Positions 46,345-58,500 of a stretch of 64,000 nucleotides of DNA are shown here, piece after piece (the first letter of the stretch is position 1; the number at the start of each line of letters is the position of its first letter). This DNA is from Chrysomallon squamiferum. Lineage: Eukaryota; Mollusca; Gastropoda; Neomphalida; Peltospiridae. The notes below the pieces were generated by a model. The model was given only the letters and a program-made list of their open reading frames with translations, was not told where the DNA came from and searched no databases. The position numbers and the translations under genes are program-made. Location of the stretch: the NCBI GenBank assembly GCA_012295275.1, contig CM022665.1, positions 40,625,152 to 40,689,151 of the forward strand, read 5' to 3'.

Positions 46345-48306
46345 TTCAGAGCTATAGAGATTGGTTTCTTCTGGATATGATAATAATGACATTTCTGATG
46401 TTTTCCTGTTGCTAAGATGATGTTTTATGATCCATTTAATAATTGTTATTCAAGTTTTATTATTATTATTATTGAGACAGAATATTGCATAAGAAACAAC
46501 AGGCTGGTCATAATAGAGCTAATGTAAAACGTGTAGCTGTTGAGATAGTGATATAGATGACTGATAGACCAAACTCAGTTATAAACACATGTTTGATGTA
46601 CAACAGCTGTTTGTACATAAATGAGTATTCACTTCATTTGACATCAGTGTCAGCTGTTCTAATTATTAGTAAAGTTGTTAGAACAGTCAAAATAAACAGA
46701 TTCTTGTTTATTCATTTATTTACTGCCACTTATTTATATATAATTGTTTTAATTTATTTATATATTTTGTTTGTATTGAAATATATCAGGAAAAAAACTG
46801 AATGTGTTAAACAGTATAAGTATGTGATATATCACAACAACCCTTAAAAGTCCTTGTTGTTGTTTGTAGTGTTATCATACACTCCATGACTGAAGTTTCA
46901 GATATGTATAATTTTTTTATTATGGTTATCTTAAAATACAGAAATAATTAAAACTGTATAAATGTTGTCAAATATTCGTTTCCTTCTGCCTAGGAAATCA
47001 GTGTCATGAAATCTATTGTTTTTTGCATGTTTATAATTTATTATTGATTTTCTTCTTCTTTTCAGAAATCTACCATTCATGCCTTTCCAAAGAGCATTTA
47101 TGCAAAAACAAAAATTTCAGTTACTGGTAAGTACATGCTTTCTCTCTCACAGCACACATTATGATATTTAGAGGTACTAGACCATTAAGCCTGGAAACCA
47201 GAGATGACCCAGATTTCAGGATTTTCGGTTTTTCTGGACAAAATATTATATATACTTAAAAAATAAAATATTTTAACAATAAAAAGTATGGAATAAAAAT
47301 ATATTTAATGGGTTGAAATTAATACCTTTTTTTTTTTGGATAATTCAGGATAAAGTCATATAAATATCAGCTGTAAAGATTACTGACTTAGCTTAGCTTA
47401 GCTGATTTTTTGGATTTTTTAAATTTATTTTTATTTATTGTTATTTTTTATTATAAACCTTATAATCAATAAAATACAGTAATGTTGTCTTTTTTTTTTC
47501 TTTTTTTACTATAATTTGTGTGTGTGTGTGTGTGTGTGTGTTATTATATTAAACATTTTTTTTACTTTAATATGTTTTAATTTTATTTAATTTTTTTTAT
47601 TTTGTTATATTTTATTATTATTGTTTATTTATGTTTTATTTTATTTTTTTCTCTCCATTAACACCTTAAATTACTCCATTATATTATGTGACTGATACAC
47701 CAAACTTCAACTAGCCAAGTATATCATAGACAGAAAGACATGTAATTTGTGTGTATGTATGCATGTGTATTTGATTTACCTATTGTATTGTAATAATAAT
47801 AATAATTCTGGAAATGATTTAGAACAATTCTACAGTGACTTAACATAAATTTTAAAAATATTAACCATCACCAGGAACAAATATATATAATCTTGGTATG
47901 TGTGTGTTTGATTTTATTTTTTATATTTATTTTATTTTTGTCGTTGTTTCAGTTTTTCTTTTTAATATTGTTTTTGATGTTAAGAGTGAATTTTATGAGT
48001 TGTCTTTATAACTTTCAAAACTGTTTACCATTAAACTGATAAAACAACATCACATTTTGCAGTGGACTGTGGATCCAATCAGCAAGAAGTTGATTTACAT
48101 ATTCAGTATCTCTTGAGAGAATCACCATGTGCACAGGAGTATGAAGGCATAGAAAATATTCCAGTAAGTATAAACATTCAGAAAATAATGTATTTATTAT
48201 TTTTATTTATTTATTTTTTATTTTTATGTTTTTTTAATATATTGTTTTCTAAAAACATAATTATCATTATGACATTTATGAAAATACACCATTCAAAAAC
48301 ATTGGT

Positions 48307-48370
<64 letters not shown>

Positions 48371-48910
48371 CTTTTCATTACATTTTTCCATATCCTCCTC
48401 TCACAATGGTAGTCTGTTATTAGTAATGTTTGTCAGATGTTTATAAATATCTGTATTCTAATTTTCGTATTCATTTTTTTAATTTTTTTTTTTATGACAA
48501 ATTATTTATTTAGTCTGTGAGCCTTACCATACACACCCACTAATTAACTGATTTACTGAATATTTAAAACAGAAAAATAGTCAATGTATTGTTTATCAAA
48601 AATGATTCTGTATTTTCAGGAGAGGATGAACCTTTATCTGAATCATCCGACAGTGCAGTACAATGAAAACTATGACTACAACAAAGTGGCATTCCTGTCT
48701 AACAGAACAGTGCAGAAGTGTGGAGGAGATGTCACACACATATATTTAGTTAGTTAAAACATTTCTCTCTTTTATACTTCAGAGCCTCATACATTGATTT
48801 TTCATTCAAAACCAGTTTTTACGGTCTATAAACTTCATTCCATATGAATAAATCAGGTTTACTGTGTCATATATATACACATACATATGCACATAGATAA
48901 ACACATACAT

Positions 48911-49005
<95 letters not shown>

Positions 49006-51582
49006 CACATACACATACACATATATACACATACATAGACCTACAACACACACACACACATGCAGTTACATTATTTAACATTATTAATATCTTTTGTTTT
49101 GTTAATGCTGTTTAATTTATTGCATTTGGTTAATTAATTCCATTATTTTAATTTTACAGGATTTTAATGACCAGAATCCAAAAACAGAAAAAATGGTTGT
49201 GGTGAGATTAAAACCATTTACAAATTTATAATTAAATTATATAGTTCAATTTAAAATGTACTATTGTCTCATGTTCTTACTCAGCCCCACCAAAATATTC
49301 CTATTTTGAAATAAAATTAAATGATAGTAACAGACTAATTATTTGGTGTTATCAACCAATCAAAAAGTCTTTAACCTAATTTTAATTATATTTATGTTAA
49401 GTTAGAATATTTTGTCTTGAAATTTAACCTAATAAGTTTATATGAATTAAGGCACATTTAGGTGAACTTATATAATATACATTTTTTAATTGACTAATGG
49501 TTTGGTATTATTAACCTGTCTTTTATCTGTTTAGTTTCAAATAGCTAAATCTTGAAATATCACCTAGTAAGTTTACTTTCCAAAAACAAATGCTTGCATG
49601 CATACACATTTACCATTTACACACACATCTATCTAACTTTCTATCTTTTTTTTCCTACCTATCAAACACAGTTATACAGTCGTATAAACATATATAAGAC
49701 ATCCATTTTTTGTCAACTTCTAACAGGGTAGGGGGTAGAGGAGGATGACAGTGACATCTCCAAAGAGGACACAAACTGACTGTGGTTCATAAAAACTGTA
49801 TTTAATTAATGTGACTCATAACTAAAGATTCTACACTTGTAAAATCAGAACAGATCAAAAACAACAAGTCCCCATGCATGACCAGTGTCATCATCTTCAC
49901 TAACAGTGATCTAAGACCTTGTCCTCTCAGAGGCCAGTGTGCAATCCCTTGCTTTCTGAAAACATTTGCCCCTAAACCCTGGGCAGCATTGTCACATGAC
50001 CATACAATTCCCACTGACAACAAAAGCTCACCATTGGACGTAGTAATATTACTTTATCCTGCTAGCCTTTACTCACCCCAGATTACTATATGAACTAATT
50101 ATTCAAGAACCATTTAAAACTGACCTTCTCAGAATAGGAAATAATGGTTATTATTTGGTATTATTAACCAGTCAGAAAGTCTGAAATGTATGTGTAAGCA
50201 TGTATACACAAAAACACATCTCTATATCTTTTTGCCTACCCCTCTACACAGTTATACAAAAATACATTGTGTTAGATTTAAATTTTTGTTTAATATGTTG
50301 ATGACAGTTGAATCTGTGTCGTAGAAATGTAAATATAATTAATTATATTTTTAGTTTCATACGGATGTGCAGACAACAAAATCAGGAAACAAGACATTTG
50401 TAATTGCAAAACAAGAGCAAGTGGAAAAGAAAACCAAGATCAAAAGAGCAGCTGAGCTAGGCAAAACAACAAAACAAACAACCCAGAAACCTACATTAAA
50501 AGCAGTCAAAACTTCACCACCTAAGAAAGTAAATATTTTTAAAACATCCACAAAGAAGTTAAAAGTGCATGAAAAGCTAACACACACACACACACATATA
50601 TATATATTGATTATTAGTAATTCAAGTAATAGTTAAAAAAAAAAAAATTTAAATTTCACCCAAGAGTAAAGCACTTTTGTAATTAAGACCTTGAGTTCTT
50701 TTTTATCATTTTTATTATATATATATATCTTTCTCTCTCTCTCTTATCTCTCTCCTTCTTTCTCTCTCTTGTTTTTCCTTTCTTTATTTCTTTCACACAT
50801 CCAAGGTTATTCTTTACCATTTGTTTTTTCACTGTTTAACACCATGTATCTGCATTTGAGAAAAACAATCTATTCTTTGTCACCATTTGTTTTCTCTTTT
50901 TGTTGTTTAATAATTCATAATTTATTTTTAAATTTGTTTTGCAGACAACACCTTCAACTACTACTACTACTACTACTGCTGCTGCTAGCAAAAGTTCTGA
51001 TGTAAGTATATATAATATATATACACATTTGATTTATTAAAAAGATTCCTGCTTTTTATTGATAATGTTTCAAATAATCTAATTAATATTTATCATAAAA
51101 ACAAGTTGGTAATAACAGTAATAATAAAGTGATTTTATCTGACATAACAGTTTTTAAATTTCTTTTAGTTCTGTATTAAAAGATTTCACATGTAACTTTA
51201 GTTTCTGGTGTAGTTTACATATATGCATGTAGACATGCAAACGAACATCACATTTATATATGTACATATCAGTACATACATACTTACATTTTTACATACA
51301 TACATGCAGACACTGTCTGTCATGTGTGCATGCATGCACACACCCACACACATATATATTTGCACATGTACTCATACACATTCCTTTTCTTTCTCTTTTT
51401 AAAAAAAACAAACAAACAATTAACCTTGTTATTTTCAGTCTGACAGTATTGTAGCCACAGCCTGGAAGGATGGTTGCTATGTCTTTATTTTAGAACTTAC
51501 ACCTACACCTACATTAGGAAATGCAGAAGCTGATAAAAAGAAGGAAAAATACAAAGCAGTGGGTAAGTAGGAGGGTGGGGAA

Positions 51583-51619
<37 letters not shown>

Positions 51620-54600
51620 CTACACTAAATTAACTAAATAATGCAAAAGAGAAATGTCAGAAGTCTGTTTCAAAAAGTGTTTATATTTCTTAATTCTCAG
51701 TTTGTCCCACTAACTGATTAAAGATGAGTTGTGTATGTAGTTTTAGTTCGACATTATCAGTATCTTAAATTGTGTGTTAATGGATTGTATGTATAATTTA
51801 ATTTTATTTCACCGATTTATTAAATTCATGCTTCAAGCTTTTTGAATGACATTATAGATATACTTTGGGAGAAGGTGTTACTTTTAAAAAATGTATTTAA
51901 TTTTTGAATTGCATCACAAGCTTGTTGAATCCCATTATAAATACACTTCTGGAGATTGGGAGTACATTATTTTATTTATTTCAAAGTAAACTATATTTAT
52001 AAGTACTGTTTTTAGCCTTGTTAAAATTATTATTGATATTTTGACCTGGAGGGTTTCAGATAGTATAAAACTGTATTTCCCGTAAATTCCATTGTAAAAA
52101 TGAATGGAGATGGAATATTTAGAACCAAAAATATATTTTATTAACATAAAGCAGTGAATTACAGTGAATCATACAACTAATATTTTTGTATTATGTTCAT
52201 CAAGCTACTGTTCGTATGAAAGGAATTCATGGTTACATATCTGCTGTGGATTTTCCTCTGGAGGTGGTGAGTAGTAGATGCTTTGTAAAAATTATATCAT
52301 TTTAAACACTTATTCTTCTGCTTTGAAAAGAATCAAACAGTCCAGTTAAATACAAATATCCCAGACAGACGGTTTCATTTTTAATGGTTGCCTGTGACTG
52401 AAAATACTGACAGGCAAGTGCATGTCTATGTCTCAAAAAATATATATATAATAACCAATATTAATCATTTTTATTTATATATATTTTTTTTTTTTTTTAA
52501 AGAAAAATACTATAAGATTTTATTAATATTAATAACAAACATCATTTTCCTCCACATCTTAAAACAGGTACAATTTGAAGAAATTGGATTTTGCTCGTAC
52601 TTTTTAACCTTCTGTAAAAAAAACGAATTAAAATTATTACCATTTTAAAAATCTTTTTGTATTAGCTAATGATTATTGTGACCAAACATGCAACAGCTGG
52701 TATGTTTGTTTTACTTTTATTATCACTCTTTATTCACTTTGTTTTGTAGTTCTATGGAGTTATGGGTTTAGTTTACATAGGATATGGGATTGTATGGATT
52801 ATTGTATTGGCCTGCCACTGGAAGGATCTTCTTCGAGTGCAGTTTTGGATTGGCGGTGTTATTGTTCTGGGTAAGTACTGCCCTATTAAAAGATGTCTTC
52901 TAGTTAAACAAGACTATTTTAAAAAATTGTAATAAATGCATTATTAATGTGCAGCAGTATATGATTGTATCTTTAAGCAATACTTAAAAAATTGTAGGCT
53001 TTGTTTTTTTTAATGTAAAATTTAAGTTAGGTTCAAGTCTTAATTTCTTAATTGTGAGATATCAGAGAGTCTATTCATGATAAATTAAACCCTGCAAGAG
53101 TTGCATACCTTTCCGTTTCTCTCATCTAATTCATTTTATCTATAATCAACTTTGAGTTGTTCCATTTTGTAGATGATATAATATATGATTAAAAGCTAAT
53201 TAGTCCATTTATAATTTTGAAAAAGTAGTAATAAAATTTGTTTTATTTCAAGGTATGTAGGAAAAAGCTGTATTTTTGCGTAATTAATTTGTAGGTTAAT
53301 AATAATAATAATAATAATTTGTTTTGTTTCCAGGGATGCTGGAAAAAGCTGTATTTTTCGCTGAATACAAGAATATTGCTGAAACAGGAAAATCTGGTTG
53401 GTATTTTGGATTTAGTTTTCTTCTTACTACAAATCTGTTTAATTTTTAAATTAATAACTGGTATTTGAATTAACCAAAATTATACTTATTCTTTTTTATG
53501 ATCTAAAAATTATATTTCAGATATTAATTTCTGAAAAACATATCTTCTTTGGAAATTTAGTGGGTTTTGGGAAGGGTTTTTTTCAGTAAGATTGATTTTA
53601 CATTCTATTTAGCCCAAGATCTTTTCACCTACTGCAGAAAAGCCTGACTAATTAACAATATATTGGTGTATAAAATACAAAATTAAATGTATATGTGAAT
53701 AAATTATACAGTATGAGGCAATGTGTTTCATCTTTCTGTATGTAACCAGACAACTAAACAGTTATTTTAAGAGCAAAACAGAATTAAATGTTATAACAAA
53801 TGTACAAACCATTGAAGATGTTTTTAATTATGCTATGTTTTATCATGTTCTGTTGTTTGCTCGTTGACTTTTTGTTGTTGTTTGTTTTTCGGGGGGTGTT
53901 GGGAACATTTTTATTAAAAGATTATATATAATATTATATTTAATTTAAATGTATATTGTTTTCAGTACGTGGAGCAATAATTCTTGCAGAGCTGGTTTCC
54001 TGCATGAAGCGTACTTTAGCCAGGATGTTGGTTATTGTTGTCAGTCTCGGGTTTGGTATTGTCAAGTAAGTGGTGAACATTTTTAATTTTCATCTCACAA
54101 AAAATCTCTTCTTTTTTTTTTCTTCTTCTTTTTTTCTGTGCAGTTCTGTTAACTTTTTAACATAGTTATCATTAATTACAATTTATTTGCATTTAGGAAT
54201 CATTTTTGGGAAGGTAATGTGTTGGATGCTTTATAATGCAAACATTAATTGTTATTTAGTCTGTTATCAGTAAAACTGCAGCAAATCTTTTAGAACAGTG
54301 GTTCTCAAACTTTTTTTGCCAACGGCACACCTTGGAACACATGAAAAAATAGCGGCACACCTGGCTAAATATATATACGAAAAATATTTGAATTTTGTGA
54401 AGTAAAAACTTGGCAAGTCGTAGACGGCATACAATGGTAGACACAGACTAGTCATAGACACATAGAATGACTCAAACTAAATAAAGAAAAACATAGCTAT
54501 ACTTCACTGCAGTGTTTCGAATTTCATCAGTCAAATAGCTGGCTTCTTTAGAGAGAAATTTGTGCCTGACTTTAATTCATAATTTCCTCAATGTTTGGTT

Positions 54601-55437
54601 GAATATGAGACAGACACACCCTCATTTCTTCTTTCGTTGTATGTAATCTCTCGTGCTTCATGTTTTTGATGTTGTTTAATGTTGAGAAGCCTAATTTACA
54701 TATATAAGAAGTTGAAAATTGGAACTGAAATCCAAAATAAATCAATGGGCAGAGTCGAATGTTTTAATTTTAACAATTTTCTTTTTGAGGGCAGATAGCT
54801 TGTCTGTTGAAGTGAGAATATTTTCGTTTTTACCTTGCATACTACTGTTTGTTTTATTTTTGGACCACATGGTTTTTCGCATTTTCTTAGTGTGCCGTTC
54901 AAAATTTTGCGGCACACTTAGGAATATCTTGTGGCACACCAGTGTGCCGCGGCACACTGGTTGAGAATCACTGTTTTAGAAGATCATATTTTAATCTAGT
55001 TATTTTTACCTATTATTTTAAATAATTGTTTTGTTCTGTTCATCATTAAAATATAATTAAAAAACTCTTTTTTTTTTTTTACCATAGATTAATTTATTTT
55101 TATAAATAAACATAGTATTATTTATATACATATATACCACTATACTTTCATACATACATACATACATACATATGTACAAGTTTTTCATAAAATTTCTCAT
55201 CAGCTAGGTAGAAAATATTTTTTCATTTGATCAAGTTATTATGTAAAATATTAAAGAGGACATTAAGTCTTTTATATATATATATATATATATATGTATG
55301 TTTTATTGTAGACCACGGCTTGGCCAGACATTCCACAAAGTTCTCTGTGTTGGAGTAGCTTTCTTTGTTCTCAGTTCTATTGAAGGTTGCATGAGAGGAG
55401 TGAGGGTAAGCCTTTGTATCCTCTTTTCTATTTGTGT

Positions 55438-55504
<67 letters not shown>

Positions 55505-58500
55505 AAAAAAAAAAAAATTGTTACAAAATGTTATAGAAAAAATAATATGCTTATAAAGATAAGTTGACACAATTTGTTTCATACACAGACACTGTAATAG
55601 TTAAGTAATCATCACTGTAAATGCTGGTTTTGTTATTACCAATTTATTTATGTAGGTAAACAAAACGTCCATCAGACTTTGATAATCTTTGACTACTTTA
55701 ATTATTAATATCATGATAATTTGCACATTTTGAAATATTTATTTTTTAAAAGTAATATGAACTTATTTAGAAGGCCAGCAAAAAGTGGACATTGAGATAT
55801 TTATGTTCTGTTTTCAGTCAAAAAGTGACCAGTCCAATGAACTGATACTAGCCACTGTACCACTGGCTGTTATTGATGCTGTTATAGTTTGGTGGATATC
55901 CTTTTACTTAGTATTTAATAACCAATTTCAGGATACATTCCTTAATTCTGATGTCAAGACAAAATGTTCAGTAGCATTTGTAGGCATTTTGTAATCATTT
56001 TATATTATCAGATGGCACTATATCTGAATCTGGACTGTTGTTTTTCAGTTGTGTTGTTTTTTTTGTTTTTTTTGGGGGTATTTCTCCATCATTGTTATAA
56101 GAAAAAGGTTCAAAATAATTTACACGCATTATTATTATTGTTCTTAAAATTTATTAATATATTTAATTTTTATTTTATCACTGCCACTGGTTGTGTTGTT
56201 TTGTTTTTATTACATTTTGTAGTTTAGTTCATTTCATTTCATGATATGTCATGTCATTTCCTTTAATTTGACTTTGTTTTATTTTACTATTTGTTCTATT
56301 CCATTTCCTTAATCTTGTCTCTACTGTTTACACTGACACCTTTATCTAAATTAATTTAATATTTAAGTCTCAATAACCATGAAACTGTAAACAAAATAGC
56401 AATAATTTCCTTAACGACGACACATCTTTACCAGTTTGGTGCAGACCACACGCACTCTTAGACTGAGGAGAAATATAGTGAAGTTATCACTGTATAGACA
56501 TTTTACAAACACTCTTATTTTTGCTGTGTTAGGTAAGTGTCTTTTTTATTAGTAGTAATAATAGCAGTATTTGTTTATTTTTTGTATTACTATTTTTATT
56601 AGTAGTAATAGTAGTAGTAAAAGTAGTATTCATTTGATTTTTACTGTTATTGTACTTAATTATTATTATTATTATCATTATTATTTCTTTTTATTATACA
56701 TTTTGGAACAGTTATTGTTTTGCATGAATAAATGAAGACATAGAGAAATAAAGTGATTTTGAAAGATTTTGAGTCCTTCTGGCCCAGTGTATAAAATTTA
56801 AGGACATTTTCTGGTATAGATTTCGTTATTTTTCTGTCTTTTTTTTTAAATATTTTTTTATATTTTTTTTTGTTTTCCCTCCCATATATAAATCGAAACA
56901 AAAAATCAATATTACAGAATATTTCAACATTTTCATTTGTATTGTTGAGTTTTTTATATGCAAAATATTGAATAAATACAATTTTTATATATATTTTTTT
57001 TAATTTGTTTTAACAGCTTCCATTGCATTTATGATTTGGTCAATAACACAGCATAAATTAAAATTCTGCACAAAAGTAAGTATTGTTGTTGTTGTTGTTG
57101 TTATTCCTAACTGCACAGGAAAGAATTACTGAATATATTAACATTACTTTATGGAAAATTCATGAATAGAACTAGTTGCAATTATCAAGTTGTTTTAAAT
57201 GTTAATAACCATGTAACACAAATTTCTTTAGTGAAATATACTTTATTTTTATTTCTATTTTATTACTTTTTATTATTACATTTTTGAATTATTATAGTTA
57301 CTATTTTATGATTAGTATTATTATTATAATACTAGGACTGGAAGGAGCTATGGGTTGATGAGGCGTTTTGGCATCTGTTGTTTTCCGTTATTCTGCTCAT
57401 CATCATGATTTTATGGAGGCCAGACGCCAATAACCAGAGGTTTAACTTTCAATTCTGTTTTACTTATTAATGCTTTATTTTCATTTCAAATTAATATCAT
57501 TAATTGTAAAAATAATACACTGAGCATCAGTATTCTGTTTCTGAGCTGCCATTATTTATTTGTTTTGTTTAGTTTAGTTTTTAGTTTAGTTTAGTTCAGT
57601 TTAGTTCAGTTCAGTTCAGTTCAGTTCAGTTCAGTTCAGTTCAGTTCAGTTCAGTTCAGTTTCAGTTTCAGTTTATTTTTTGCCATTAAAACTGATTAGC
57701 AAATATTTTGAATATTATTAAGCAAGAAAAATTGTTTGATTGTAGTCGAGAAATGTCAAATTCATTTCAGTCAAACAAGACTTGATGATTATGAAAGATT
57801 AATTATTAATATATGTCAGCAATTAGAATTCAGTTTATTCACGGCATTGAATATTCTTGCACTCTCTATACTGTGGTTGTAAGAAAATTTTAGAATAGTT
57901 CTTTTATTGGGTTTTTTCGAAATTTTAGTGTCAGATATGCATGTGTTTTTAAAACCACAGGTTGTGGATTTAACTATTAAAAATAAAATATATTTCAGTG
58001 ATGTAGGGCAGCTGTTTTGTGTTTGTAATGACTGTACAGTGACAAAACATTACACTATTTATTTATTTATTTGTTTATTTGTCTAGGTATGCATTTTCAC
58101 CTTTGTTGGATGCAGCAGAAGATGAAGTTGATGAAGATCAACTTATGAATGATGCATTCGGTAAATACTATTCTTACAGTTGTAGATTAGTGTGCTTTTC
58201 TTTTTTCTGCTTGTGTACTTCATAAATAATTATATTTTATTGTTTTCTTTGAAAAAATATTATGAGTCAACATCAGCATATGCACACAGTCAAATTGTGT
58301 CCTCTTCAGTCATTATAATTATTGTTTTAATCTGTAGTGTTTATCTTCTTTTTTTTTAATTTAATTTAATTTTCATGATTTTATTTTATTTTATTTATTT
58401 TTTTCCTTGTTATTGTTGTCATTTCTAAATATTTCATTTCATTACTGTTACACTATTTTTCAAATTTAGATGGGATGAAGATGAGAGGAGTTAAGGGCCA

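Noticed and set aside
46170-46415. Open frames of poly-Tyr/poly-Ile type over ATT arrays
   Set aside because: Translation of a microsatellite; no conserved protein sequence.
48806-49081. Overlapping open frames on both strands over the CATA/ACATAT array
   Set aside because: Repeat translation only; lies inside a TMEM87 intron.
54256-54957. Short open frames on both strands inside the hAT element as host genes
   Set aside because: They overlap the terminal inverted repeats and a broken transposase; not host coding sequence.
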